DNA of 44,348 nucleotides. Origin: a virus. The notes under the pieces are model-generated. The model searched no databases. It saw only the letters and a list, made by a program, of their open reading frames with translations, and was not told the DNA's origin. Positions 16,029 through 24,334 of the stretch are shown piece by piece. How positions within the stretch are numbered: the stretch's first letter is position 1; each line of letters begins with the position of its first letter. The translations under genes were made by a program, and so were the position numbers. Where the stretch lies: positions 1 through 44,348 of IMG/VR virus record IMGVR_UViG_3300021138_000052; one strand, given 5' to 3'.

Positions 16029-16288
16029 TATTCTATACTTTCAAATAACTTTTTTTGTGTTTGGTACCATTCACTCCAAGCATCAATTTTTATAGAACAC
16101 TCATTGTATAATGTGTAGTTTATTACAACAGTTTTAGTCACATCACTCAGCTTTGCATCTTCCGATATAATTTTAAGTTCCTGGCACTTCTCCATCAATT
16201 CTGGAGGTACATTTGGAAACTTAGCAACAACAGGAACAGTCGTAGTGCAACCACACAAAAGTAAAAGAGCAATTAATGTATATTTCAT
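16028..16288 (-). CDS. outer-membrane spanin (lipoprotein)
   Basis: Signal peptide ending in a lipobox (LLLLCGC, Cys at about 14) followed by a short periplasmic domain with KFPNVPPELMEKCQEL and a C-terminal helix WYQTQKKLFE. This is the Rz1-type outer spanin that pairs with the inner spanin encoded immediately upstream (overlap of 4 bases) to fuse the two membranes after endolysin action. Proves a Gram-negative host. Confidence 0.82.
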   Translation of the reverse strand: MKYTLIALLLLCGCTTTVPVVAKFPNVPPELMEKCQELKIISEDAKLSDVTKTVVINYTLYNECSIKIDAWSEWYQTQKKLFESIE

Positions 16289-16713
16289 TTTACTGCTGCC
16301 TTATTTATAGTATCTACTACCTCTTTAGGAATAACACAAGAAGAATCATATTTAACAATTTCTCTGTCTACGTACTTAACTATTTCTTCACCTTTTTCTT
16401 TTACAACTTGAGTCTTGGTTACAACTTTTGTTTGTATTTCGGTGTTGGTTTGTTCTGATTTCTTTTCAACTTCAGCAACCTTTTCTTCCATCTCTTTCAC
16501 TCTAGCCAGCCAAGCGGCCTCTTCATGTATAGCTCCAGACATAAAAGTCCCAATAACAACAAGTGCTATCGAGACTATTTGTATTGGAGTTTTGTATATG
16601 TAGATTGCTGGTATTGGTATAAACCGCAACAAATAAGTTACTGCATACCCTAGCAATCCTATTAGTAAGAGACCATAAAAAATCCAATCAGGCAACCATT
16701 TTAAAATCCACAT
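16285..16713 (-). CDS. inner-membrane spanin (Rz-like)
   Basis: Two N-terminal hydrophobic segments (about 9-31 and 42-62) then a long periplasmic coiled coil (VKEMEEKVAEVEKKSEQTN...VKEKGEEIVKYVDREI) ending in CVIPKEVVDTINKAA, the typical C-terminus of phage i-spanins. Coupled to the lipoprotein o-spanin downstream. One extra hydrophobic segment compared with lambda Rz is noteworthy. Confidence 0.8.
   Translation of the reverse strand: MWILKWLPDWIFYGLLLIGLLGYAVTYLLRFIPIPAIYIYKTPIQIVSIALVVIGTFMSGAIHEEAAWLARVKEMEEKVAEVEKKSEQTNTEIQTKVVTKTQVVKEKGEEIVKYVDREIVKYDSSCVIPKEVVDTINKAAVK
16302..16309 (-). promoter_or_regulatory. possible late promoter TATAAATA upstream of o-spanin/endolysin
   Basis: Exact octamer on the minus strand inside the last codons of the i-spanin gene. 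The predicted start (about 16296) leaves only about eight leader bases before the o-spanin ATG and would cut off its AAGG ribosome site, so it may serve the endolysin and downstream genes or be a chance match. Confidence 0.35.
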
Positions 16714-16714
16714 T

Positions 16715-16930
16715 TTACACCTTTGGTGGTTTTCTGCTTCCCATTCCCATCATTATAGGGTTGTGTGCTTTCTTTTTCTTCAGATAAACACCAGGTTCAC
16801 CTGATTTACTACCTGGTGGCTGACCCATACCTGCAACTTGGCCACCACCTGTAGTGTTTGTTGGGCCAGGAACTGCAATAGCACCTCCACCCATGCCGTC
16901 TTCATTGATGAATGTTTTGAACGATTTCAT
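16715..16930 (-). CDS. small Gly-rich protein with capsid-targeting-like leader, 71 aa
   Basis: Starts at ATG 16930 (TAATG overlap). N-terminus MKSFKTFINE matches the T4 capsid-targeting sequence MKTYQEFIAE in length, pattern and the closing IxE cleavage site. The rest is Gly/Pro-rich and disordered (GGGAIAVPGPTNTTGGGQ, then YLKKKKAHNPIMMGMG). Probably a packaged internal head protein or core component, processed to about 61 residues. Confidence 0.6.
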   Translation of the reverse strand: MKSFKTFINEDGMGGGAIAVPGPTNTTGGGQVAGMGQPPGSKSGEPGVYLKKKKAHNPIMMGMGSRKPPKV

Positions 16931-17862
16931 TAGCAGTTCCACTTTCTTAGTGCCAACGCTTTACGAGTTGGTTTACCATCTTTCTTCATAGGACCTTTCA
17001 TGCCACCCATTCTTGCACAGAACGACTTGCGGCGATTAGCGGCCTTAGAACCTTTTTTCAGTTTTGATGGTGGAGTTGTAACTGCCATCTTCAATTTTGA
17101 ACCTGGATTTTCTCTACGATATGATGCAACACCTTTGCGATTCAAACCACCCTTAGGGTCTTTACCTTCTTTACGGCGCCATGCGGCAGACTCATAAAGT
17201 TCTTCGTCTGAAACGTCTTCTAGGTCTTCCCAGATTTGTTCAGGATCAATGTTGTGTGTCTCTGCAATTTCCATAACAAGTTCTTCAACGATGTCAAACA
17301 TTGCATCTGGATTGTGTTCTTCTTTAAGTTCACTACGCATGTAATTGGCAACAGTCATGATGTAGTCTTCTGCCAATGTAATCTTAGATTCGACCCATTC
17401 AGGTAAGTCCGTTTTGTCACCAATCAAGTCCATCATCTCTTGTGCATTGTGCATGATGGTACGTAATTGATTGATGGCCATGTATGGATCAGAGTATTCT
17501 GGATCTTTTTCTTCTTTAACCTGTTTATCAGCAGCCTTTTCTTTTTCTTTGTATTTTTTAATTTGTTTTTTAATAAACTTGTTGTTATTATATACAATGG
17601 TTGCATTATCGATTGCATGTTGTAGTGGAACTTTTGGAGTCTTGGCACCAGCACCAGTTGCCATGGCACCAGCCAATACGGCCGCGCCAACTTTTTCTTT
17701 CCAACCTTCCGTCACATCTTCAACTTCTTCCGGCACACAATTCGGAACTGTACGTCCACCTTTTTGTTTTGTACCAACAGGATGATATCCAGTCCAGCAT
17801 GGATTACTGGTTCTCAAAGATTTCTTTTTTTCTTCTTCTCTGATTTGTTTGAAACTTTTCAT
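16930..17862 (-). CDS. composite virion-type protein with MKSFK leader and DUF6321-like C-terminus
   Basis: 310 residues that look like several phage modules joined. (1) Leader MKSFKQIREE with IRE site. (2) Residues about 20-45, NPCWTGYHPVGTKQKGGRTV followed by PNCVP, a motif often found on its own in aquatic phages. (3) A short Ala/Gly hydrophobic stretch (AAVLAGAMATGAGA) and lysine-rich helix. (4) Helical domain with LPEWVESKITLAEDYI. (5) The last 90 residues, AWRRKEGKDPKGGLNRKG ... RRKSFCARMGGMKGPM ... RKALALRKWNC, a highly conserved basic domain I believe is DUF6321. Role unknown; probably packaged with DNA. Coupled to both neighbours by 1-4 base overlaps. Confidence 0.72.
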   Translation of the reverse strand: MKSFKQIREEEKKKSLRTSNPCWTGYHPVGTKQKGGRTVPNCVPEEVEDVTEGWKEKVGAAVLAGAMATGAGAKTPKVPLQHAIDNATIVYNNNKFIKKQIKKYKEKEKAADKQVKEEKDPEYSDPYMAINQLRTIMHNAQEMMDLIGDKTDLPEWVESKITLAEDYIMTVANYMRSELKEEHNPDAMFDIVEELVMEIAETHNIDPEQIWEDLEDVSDEELYESAAWRRKEGKDPKGGLNRKGVASYRRENPGSKLKMAVTTPPSKLKKGSKAANRRKSFCARMGGMKGPMKKDGKPTRKALALRKWNC

Positions 17863-18245
17863 ATCTTCCTCAGTATATCTGCAACATTCATGTCTACGGG
17901 GATAACATCTGTTCTTATATTATTGCCTCTTATACCTTTGATTACCTCTGGCAATATATTAAGATATAATAAAAATGTCTTTAAAACATCATAATCTTTT
18001 TCATCAATTCTAAAAAATAATATTCTGGCAGTAGCTTCTGGACCAAAAACATTATTAAGAAGGATGATATGATTCAGAATCAATCTCTCTTTTAGACTCT
18101 TGGTGATTTTATATCTACGCAAGAGTCGTTTAAGATACTTTGTCCTTTTCAGATCACCCTCAAATTCAGATTGTAAACAATTCGGTGATGTATAGCTTTT
18201 GGCCGCATACATTACAAAGTTGTCTTCATTCAATTCATCAAACAT
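17859..18245 (-). CDS. conserved T4-like phage protein, 128 aa
   Basis: The sequence MFDELNEDNFVMYAAKSY..PNC....EF..DLKR.KYLKRLLRRY, then ERLILNHIILLNNVFGPEATARILFF and LKTFLLYLNILPE, is a strongly conserved all-helical family of T4-like aquatic phages (I think DUF7207). Function unknown. It follows the UUCG terminator of the upstream structural gene, so it either has its own promoter or relies on read-through. Confidence 0.78.
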   Translation of the reverse strand: MFDELNEDNFVMYAAKSYTSPNCLQSEFEGDLKRTKYLKRLLRRYKITKSLKERLILNHIILLNNVFGPEATARILFFRIDEKDYDVLKTFLLYLNILPEVIKGIRGNNIRTDVIPVDMNVADILRKI

Positions 18246-18252
18246 GTTAAAG

Positions 18253-18268
18253 AGGGGCCGAAGCCCCT
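18253..18268 (-). terminator. UUCG-tetraloop hairpin terminator
   Basis: Reading leftward, AGGGGC-UUCG-GCCCCU forms a six-pair GC-rich stem with the extra-stable cUUCGg loop, followed by CUUUAA. It lies directly after the stop of the Ig-like structural gene, the usual position of T4-type terminators. The U tract is short, so termination may be partial. Confidence 0.75.
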
Positions 18269-18273
18269 ATTGT

Positions 18274-18978
18274 TTAAGCAGGAACGTTTAGAGTAACGTT
18301 GGCTGATGTAGCAACCACACCTTCGTCTGCGGCAGTTACAACCACACGGAACACGTTCGTGTTGTTTGCGGTAGTACCAGGCATTGCATACAACGTAGAA
18401 GTATTGTTTCCAGAGAAGTGGATACTTGTTGTGTTTGCTGGAATAGTTGCCCAACCATAAGAACCGGTTGAGTTGTTGTATTGCCAGTTGTATGTCAAGG
18501 CAGCCGCTGTATTTCCAACCAATGTTGGAGTAACAACAAATGATGCAACGTTGGTGAATGATGTGTTGGAGTTTACAGTCTGTGAACCAGAAGTAACCAA
18601 AGTGATTTGAACGTTGGCGTAAATTTGACCGTCAGCATCACCAATAGTAGAATTCAAGCAAACCAAGGTTTCTTGTGTGATTCTACCAGCACGGCCGCCG
18701 GAACCTGTGGTTTTTAGAACCCAACCAGAGTGTGGTGGGCGACCTGTAGTTGCTGATGTTGCTTCAGTAACTTGTTCTTCTTGATTATCAACGTTGAAAA
18801 GACCAATAGTAACGTTATTGTTTCTTACGGAACCATCAGCCAATGTAGATGCCCAATAGTTGGCTGTAGTGTTGTTGAATAAGTTTGCAGTGTTGTTAGC
18901 ATTTTGTCTAACGTTAACACGAGCAGTTGCCCATTTAGGTGCATTGTTGCTTGCGTCTAATTTTCCCCATGAGGACAT
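18274..18978 (-). CDS. virion structural protein with Ig-like C-terminal domain
   Basis: 234 residues. N-terminal half resembles a family of T4-like phage structural proteins: MSSWGKLDASNNAPKW at the start and SGWVLKTTGSGGRAGRI..ETLV around residues 95-118. The C-terminal half (about 125-234) is an Ig-like beta sandwich (FVVTPTLVGNTAAALTYNW ... VFRVVVTAADEGVVATSANV). Composition is Asn/Thr/Ala rich, typical of exposed capsid decoration or fibre proteins. Preceded by an AATAAATA late-promoter-like element at 19011 and AAGGAG before the ATG, and followed by a strong hairpin, so it forms its own late transcript. Confidence 0.75.
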   Translation of the reverse strand: MSSWGKLDASNNAPKWATARVNVRQNANNTANLFNNTTANYWASTLADGSVRNNNVTIGLFNVDNQEEQVTEATSATTGRPPHSGWVLKTTGSGGRAGRITQETLVCLNSTIGDADGQIYANVQITLVTSGSQTVNSNTSFTNVASFVVTPTLVGNTAAALTYNWQYNNSTGSYGWATIPANTTSIHFSGNNTSTLYAMPGTTANNTNVFRVVVTAADEGVVATSANVTLNVPA

Positions 18979-19010
18979 TTTTTTCTCCTTGATGTGTAAG
19001 GTAATCTACC

Positions 19011-19018
19011 TATTTATT
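19011..19018 (-). promoter_or_regulatory. late-promoter-like element AATAAATA
   Basis: One mismatch from TATAAATA, reading leftward, immediately after the stop of the upstream gene. Start expected near 19005, with AAGGAG about 30 bases later before the structural gene ATG at 18978. The gene behind it is a virion protein, as expected for late transcription. Confidence 0.5.
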
Positions 19019-19019
19019 G

Positions 19020-20063
19020 TTATTTTGTTCTTAGCTGTTGCTTCTTAGGGTCTTGGTCCAAATAATCGGCGGTCTTACTACGATTTTTCAACATAGGATC
19101 GATTTCAATAGTGTCTCGCTTTTCACCTGTTAGTGTGGTTCCACCCTTCAGAACCATACGTGCATTTGTTCCCTTTTCATTATCATCATTGACTTCAACC
19201 TTTTTGATGACCTTTGGTTGCTTACTGGATGTACCAGGACCTTTATCGTCCTTTTCGTGGTCATACAAGTCTTCTTTCAGTCTACGTTTAGCATAGATTT
19301 CTTTGACCATTTTACCAGCCTTAGATTTCTTTGGTGCAACATCATCTGGTGTAGTTCCACCATCAAAAGGAGATTGTGTAGCACATTGTGGATCATTAAT
19401 ATTATCCTCTTTTCTCAAACCACTGGAGTTTGGAAAATGAACAGGTTTTATTGTTCCAATTGTTGAGGCTTTATTTAATTGGTGTGTTCTCTTAGCTGTA
19501 GGAGAATCAGCAGTGTGTGAGCGAACCTTCTTAACTGCAATTGGAGCAGTTTCTTCTTCGACAGACATCTTCTTACTTTTCGCAGCCTCTTCAGGTGAAT
19601 CATGAAATGTGGTAGTCTTGGTTGGATGTGAAGAACTTCCACCAGCCGCAAAGTATTTACCTGTTTCACCATGCTTCATAATATTGGCGTGTTTAGTGCC
19701 ATCTGAATGCCATGAGTGACCAACAAGTGTGTGTCCCGCACTCGTTTTAGAAGGTTTACCGGATGCAGGCTCATAAGTTACACCCTCATCGATAGTATCT
19801 TCTTCATAAATGCCATGATCTGCCTTCCATTTATCAAACTCACCAGTCTTTGCTTGACCAACACGTTGATTTTTGGAAACATAATCGATGTTGTAACCTT
19901 TAGCCTTGTAGAACTTTTTTAATAAGTCTGCACGGCGTGAAGTCACGTTCTCAGCGATCCCGGCCTTTGCAGACCATGGATCGTTGGGATCAGTGGCGTA
20001 AGTAGACTTTGGTGCGGCATTTTTTACAATGCCCTTCACCAATTCTTTAGCTTTGCTTACCAT
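19020..20063 (-). CDS. disordered virion-associated protein, 347 aa
   Basis: Charged, low-complexity protein with short ordered islands: TDPNDPWSAKAGI, a KFYKAKGYNIDYVSKNQRVG helix region, a GHSWHSDGTKHANIMKHGET stretch, and VIKKVEVNDDNEKGTNARM near the C-terminus. Lacks the MKSFK leader but is coupled to the genes that have it (7-base overlap with the 366-residue gene). Composition and position suggest a head core or internal protein (inference). Confidence 0.6.
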   Translation of the reverse strand: MVSKAKELVKGIVKNAAPKSTYATDPNDPWSAKAGIAENVTSRRADLLKKFYKAKGYNIDYVSKNQRVGQAKTGEFDKWKADHGIYEEDTIDEGVTYEPASGKPSKTSAGHTLVGHSWHSDGTKHANIMKHGETGKYFAAGGSSSHPTKTTTFHDSPEEAAKSKKMSVEEETAPIAVKKVRSHTADSPTAKRTHQLNKASTIGTIKPVHFPNSSGLRKEDNINDPQCATQSPFDGGTTPDDVAPKKSKAGKMVKEIYAKRRLKEDLYDHEKDDKGPGTSSKQPKVIKKVEVNDDNEKGTNARMVLKGGTTLTGEKRDTIEIDPMLKNRSKTADYLDQDPKKQQLRTK

Positions 20064-21157
20064 TTTTTCTTTTCCTCTGTGGTTCCACCAGCTGGTCCAA
20101 GCATTTCTTTACGGATTTTACCAAAAGATTTCTTAGCCAATTCTTTAGCCATTTTCAATGGTGTGGATTCATTTGTAACAAAATTAGGATCAACATCAGT
20201 ACCTTTACCTTCTGCAACATTTTGTTCTTCCACATTCAACTTAACTTTATATGACTTAGCTTTATTGTGATAATCGGCACCAACTTTAACACGACCTGCC
20301 AATGTATCAACAGTCTTAGTCTTCATGTTTTCGTCAGGCTCAATGCGAACATCATCTTCTTCACTCATTGTACTGATGCCGCCTAGATTTTCATGTTTCA
20401 TTGCTTGTTTTGTAGCAGTTGCATACATCACATTCTTAGCACGATCACCATAGCGTGATTTGAAGCCTGCCAAACCTTTTTTCATAGACTTGACAATCTT
20501 TTCACGCTTTTCTTTTTCACCACTAGTCATATGGCGTTCTTCTTCCTCTTTGTGCATTTCTTTTTCATGTTTACCAACTTCTTTGTGAGCAATTTTCTTT
20601 GCTTGTGGTGGTGTTACGCAATCACTTTCTTCCTTTTTCAAAGCGGAAGTTTTAACCATCTTCTTAACAAGAGCTTTGTCTTCTTTCTCGTCTGGATGTG
20701 CTTCTTCTTTAACTTCTTCTTTGTCTTTCTTGAATTTCTTGGTAAACACTGTACCTGTAGAAGTCTTCTTAGAATCGTGACCAGTTAAAGCACCAGGCTT
20801 CTTAGGTATCTGGCTAGGCTTTCCTTTCCAGTTGAATGGACTATCCTTCTCATCTTCCTCACGCACATCTGCTGGATGACCAGATGCCGCTGCCTTGTCA
20901 TCTTTTTTCTTTGCAATTTGGCCACCAATTTTTTCTGGAGGAACCATACCTTCAGAGTGGTGCTTTGCAGTCACTGGATATTTCTTACCTTGAAATTCAA
21001 AGTGAGATTGATTTGCTCTTTTAGCCGCATGTGCTGCCTTGTGGAAACCAGTCTCATCTAATTCTGGCTCCAAAAGCATCTTTTTCTTGTCATCTGCTTC
21101 CATGATTGCTCTTGTAGCATCGATAAGTGCTTGTGATACTGATGATTTGGTAAACAT
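20057..21157 (-). CDS. charged internal-head/core-type protein, 366 aa
   Basis: Very Lys/Glu rich and largely disordered, with two short conserved-looking islands: FHKAAHAAKRANQSHFEFQG followed by KKYPVT (residues about 37-60), and RYGDRAKNVMYATATKQAM (about 235-255), which resemble modules seen in other T4-like phage virion proteins (GK..F.WRGK.Y and GTAT-type). The N-terminus MFTKSSVSQALIDATRAIME ends in IxE, a possible prohead-protease site. Probable packaged protein; function unknown. Confidence 0.62.
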   Translation of the reverse strand: MFTKSSVSQALIDATRAIMEADDKKKMLLEPELDETGFHKAAHAAKRANQSHFEFQGKKYPVTAKHHSEGMVPPEKIGGQIAKKKDDKAAASGHPADVREEDEKDSPFNWKGKPSQIPKKPGALTGHDSKKTSTGTVFTKKFKKDKEEVKEEAHPDEKEDKALVKKMVKTSALKKEESDCVTPPQAKKIAHKEVGKHEKEMHKEEEERHMTSGEKEKREKIVKSMKKGLAGFKSRYGDRAKNVMYATATKQAMKHENLGGISTMSEEDDVRIEPDENMKTKTVDTLAGRVKVGADYHNKAKSYKVKLNVEEQNVAEGKGTDVDPNFVTNESTPLKMAKELAKKSFGKIRKEMLGPAGGTTEEKKKW

Positions 21158-22980
21158 TATTTTGCTCCTGTTTTTTTCTTTTTGATTGTGATACCTGATT
21201 GGCCAAACTTTTCAATTGGCTTAACAAAGTCTTCCTTATTTCCAGCACCACCAAGAGTGCCACTTACACCAGAATCTCCTTGACCGAAATCGAAGATTGA
21301 TTCCTTAAACTTTTTCAACTTCTTCTTCTCAGCCAATGGATTAGGACTAACACCTCTTGGTTTGGCTGAGAAGTCTGCAACATCATCATTGCTATATTCT
21401 GTAGATTCTCTATATGTTCCTTGGTCACCCAAGCCTGCGCCAGCGGCTGGAGTACTTCCTCTTGTATCGAAAGTTGAACCAACACCATCTGTGTTGCCAA
21501 TACGACCAGCTTTCAGTGAACGATCACCAAATTTCTTTAAACGAATCTTATCTGCATCTTTATTAAAGTTAGCTTCTTTTGGTTCAGGCATCTTAATGAG
21601 TTTAGGCTCAGAATCTTCTGCATATGAGAAAGCCTGTCCACCAATCTTAGAGTAACCACCATTCATTTTGATGTCACCATCTCTAACATCATCTCTCTTG
21701 CCTAACTTGGCTTGAAATTGCATGATAGGACTATTGTTGTCTTTCAATACTTTGAAACCTTTAGAAGCAAGATTGGCTTTCTGAATAGCCTTGGCTCCTT
21801 GTTTTGATTCATATAACGATAAGAATCTGTTATTTTCTTTTATACTGTTATCTAAGAATTGAGTTGTAATCTGATATGTTTCTGTGATATTATCTATGTT
21901 ATTTTCCAAATCACCTGTATTGTCAAAACGGACAAAATTTGTAAATAAATTTGTGAATAGGTTGATATTATTTTGTGCTTTGTTCCAACGGTCATGGCGA
22001 ATGGACTCTGCCATCATTCTGGATAGTAGAGTATTACGTTCTTTACTTACAACATCGGTGGTGTCCACAAAAACCATCATTGTCTTGTATCCAAGTTCTT
22101 CTAATTCTTCTTTGATGTGTGCAATCTTTTCACTGTCATCTGCTGGACCATTAATAATCAAAGGTTTGCCAGTGCGAATTGATTCTGTACGTGGATTCAT
22201 AGAACGCATTGCTAACTTATGTTTATCATTCAATACATCCATAACTTGAGTGAAGTTGAATTCCATCACGTTTTGTTCTGCGATACATTCACGAATAACA
22301 ACATCTTTGCCTGATCCTGGACCACCAGTGACGAAAATTGCTTTGTGGTAACCATGATTGGCCGATTCATGTAAACCCATTCCCTTTCGAACGTCATGCA
22401 TAAGCTCTTTAGCATGTTCATCAGAAACGTGACTTGGCACACCTTGTCTAAATGATGAAAAATCTTTGTGTTGTGCGTGTTGACGCATTTTAGTGCCAGA
22501 CATACCTTCTGAGCCTTCAGCATCTGGATCACGGTGTCCAGCAGATCGAACTTCTATCTTGTTGAAGTTGTATTTACCGTGTCTACCTTCAACACCATTA
22601 TATTTGTTTAATAGGTCGTGATATTCCTTGACACGATCTGAACCTGCAACCATAATAAGGTGTCTGTGTCCCATTTTGTGTAATTCAGCCGCATGATGCA
22701 ATAATGTTGGCTGTGCGGAAGAAGAACCAATAAAATGTGTGCCGGGTGAATAACGGCGCAAATGTTTTAATTTCTGTTGTGCACTAAGTGGATTCTTTTT
22801 GGAATCTTGTGAATGAGAAACTATAACCGCATGTGGAGCATTTTCTCTATCTGCAATATCACGCACCTTATCGATCAACTTCATGTGACCTGTTGTTGGT
22901 GGATTCATTCGGCCAAAAGCCATAACCACCGGTTTGGAATCTTCTTTATTTTCGACAATTAGTTGTTTAAATGATTTCAT
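21157..22980 (-). CDS. cytidylyltransferase/NMNAT-like plus P-loop kinase fusion with MKSFK leader
   Basis: 607 residues from ATG 22980 (one base after the upstream stop). Leader MKSFKQLIVE with IVE site. Residues 17-170 form a nucleotidyltransferase of the HxGH superfamily: FGRMNPPTTGH (22-32, TxGH version) and SGTKMR (161-166, the ISSTxxR counterpart). Residues 214-370 are a P-loop NTPase/kinase with TGGPGSGKD (218-226). The pairing recalls NadR (NMN adenylyltransferase plus ribosylnicotinamide kinase), but substrate residues cannot be judged. The last 230 residues are disordered with Gly-rich and lysine-rich segments. The leader predicts packaging in the head. Confidence 0.8.
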   Translation of the reverse strand: MKSFKQLIVENKEDSKPVVMAFGRMNPPTTGHMKLIDKVRDIADRENAPHAVIVSHSQDSKKNPLSAQQKLKHLRRYSPGTHFIGSSSAQPTLLHHAAELHKMGHRHLIMVAGSDRVKEYHDLLNKYNGVEGRHGKYNFNKIEVRSAGHRDPDAEGSEGMSGTKMRQHAQHKDFSSFRQGVPSHVSDEHAKELMHDVRKGMGLHESANHGYHKAIFVTGGPGSGKDVVIRECIAEQNVMEFNFTQVMDVLNDKHKLAMRSMNPRTESIRTGKPLIINGPADDSEKIAHIKEELEELGYKTMMVFVDTTDVVSKERNTLLSRMMAESIRHDRWNKAQNNINLFTNLFTNFVRFDNTGDLENNIDNITETYQITTQFLDNSIKENNRFLSLYESKQGAKAIQKANLASKGFKVLKDNNSPIMQFQAKLGKRDDVRDGDIKMNGGYSKIGGQAFSYAEDSEPKLIKMPEPKEANFNKDADKIRLKKFGDRSLKAGRIGNTDGVGSTFDTRGSTPAAGAGLGDQGTYRESTEYSNDDVADFSAKPRGVSPNPLAEKKKLKKFKESIFDFGQGDSGVSGTLGGAGNKEDFVKPIEKFGQSGITIKKKKTGAK

Positions 22981-22981
22981 T

Positions 22982-24334
22982 TTAGTGGATCTTTGCAGGC
23001 ATAACATTCCATCCATGAACGTTTTCTTTAAAGGCATTAGATTTGGTTTTAGGTGAATAATGTGCAATTGGTGTCATTGAACCATCTTTTTCTTTTTTAT
23101 GTACCGTCACTCTATCCCCGTTTCTAGTTGCCGCATATTTTGTATTTCGATCACTGAATATTTTATTTAGTGGTGAATCACTTCCTGATGTTACAGCGGC
23201 ATGGACCTTACTTGGTGTATCACCTTTAACGTGCACTTTAGCCCAAGGCATACTTGTATCAGCGGTCAAATGTTTTTTTAACATATGACCAATTTTTTCA
23301 TGACCATCGCTTTGTTTCGTTAAGAAATCCAAATGGTCGTGTAATTCTTTAGCCACATCTGTTTTTACAGGTCTAGCCAATTCATTCGTTGCACCTTCAA
23401 GTGAGGAATCAGACTTTACACCTTCTTTTTTACGAAAATCATCTAGGTATTTTTTTCTTTCTGCTTGCTTTAAGTGACCAACACCTAACATAGAATGTAC
23501 TTTACCCAAACCCGTTCTAGAAACTGAATCTGTGTCTAGTTTTCTTCTTGGATGATCCAAAATTCCATCCATATGGATAGATGGATTTTTAGCTGTAATG
23601 ACACTAGATTTACTGGAAGATTTCAGTGAGTAACCCTCATAATGCTTTTCATCAGGTTCTGTAGCGTGGTGGGAATGTGCCACTTCAACTGAAACATCCG
23701 AAGGATTCTCTTGACTGTCGTTGTGTTTACCTTTTGTAAATCTTCCAATATCGCCAGATTTTGAAGTGTGGCCAATATTAGAAATTATAGCACCTTCTCC
23801 ATGCTTCTGACGAATTGCCTCATGTATAGCCTGGGCGGCAGCACGGCCATGTTCTATTCTAGTGTCGATATGTTCTTTTTTGATACCTTGAGACAACCTA
23901 TTGATTGCATCAACGTGTGGTTGAATATCCTTTTTATGTTCTGGTGATCCGTGTGTACCAGCACCCTTGTGCATAATATCTATCAGATGTTTAGCTGTTG
24001 AATGTTCAGCTATTTTGCCAGCAGTATCTGGAGTTATATCCTCACCGGCCGAAAATTTCTCCAGCAATCTCTGGTGTTCTTCCTCGATATCATGACCTAT
24101 ATTTTGTAAATCGTCTTTGCTAGGCTCATCTGCGTTTAGCCCCCAGTGAACAACTTTGGTGACTGCGTTTAAATTTTTATTGTGAAATATTGCAGATTTA
24201 CCACCAACACGATTGATAACATGCACATCAATTTTATGGCCATCATCTGTTTTGTATGAATGATATGGTTTTTGGCTACCAAAGTCTTGGTCATCACCAA
24301 AGTTTTCTGTAACGTATACTGAAAATCTTTTCAT
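22982..24334 (-). CDS. 450-aa late protein with leader; possible PD-(D/E)xK-like core
   Basis: N-terminus MKRFSVYVTE is a variant of the MKSFK leader with VTE as the cleavage site. The middle is His/Lys rich and helical, with HGEGAIISNIGHTSKSGDIG (about 178-197) and then NPSDVSVEV (210-218) and EGYSLKSS (233-240): an Asp on one strand and SxK on the next, which resembles a PD-(D/E)xK nuclease core with Ser in place of the acidic residue. The C-terminal 100 residues contain a basic strand-rich part (TRNGDRVTVHKKEKDG). Coupled to both neighbours (ATGA overlap). Nuclease activity is only a suggestion. Confidence 0.6.
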   Translation of the reverse strand: MKRFSVYVTENFGDDQDFGSQKPYHSYKTDDGHKIDVHVINRVGGKSAIFHNKNLNAVTKVVHWGLNADEPSKDDLQNIGHDIEEEHQRLLEKFSAGEDITPDTAGKIAEHSTAKHLIDIMHKGAGTHGSPEHKKDIQPHVDAINRLSQGIKKEHIDTRIEHGRAAAQAIHEAIRQKHGEGAIISNIGHTSKSGDIGRFTKGKHNDSQENPSDVSVEVAHSHHATEPDEKHYEGYSLKSSSKSSVITAKNPSIHMDGILDHPRRKLDTDSVSRTGLGKVHSMLGVGHLKQAERKKYLDDFRKKEGVKSDSSLEGATNELARPVKTDVAKELHDHLDFLTKQSDGHEKIGHMLKKHLTADTSMPWAKVHVKGDTPSKVHAAVTSGSDSPLNKIFSDRNTKYAATRNGDRVTVHKKEKDGSMTPIAHYSPKTKSNAFKENVHGWNVMPAKIH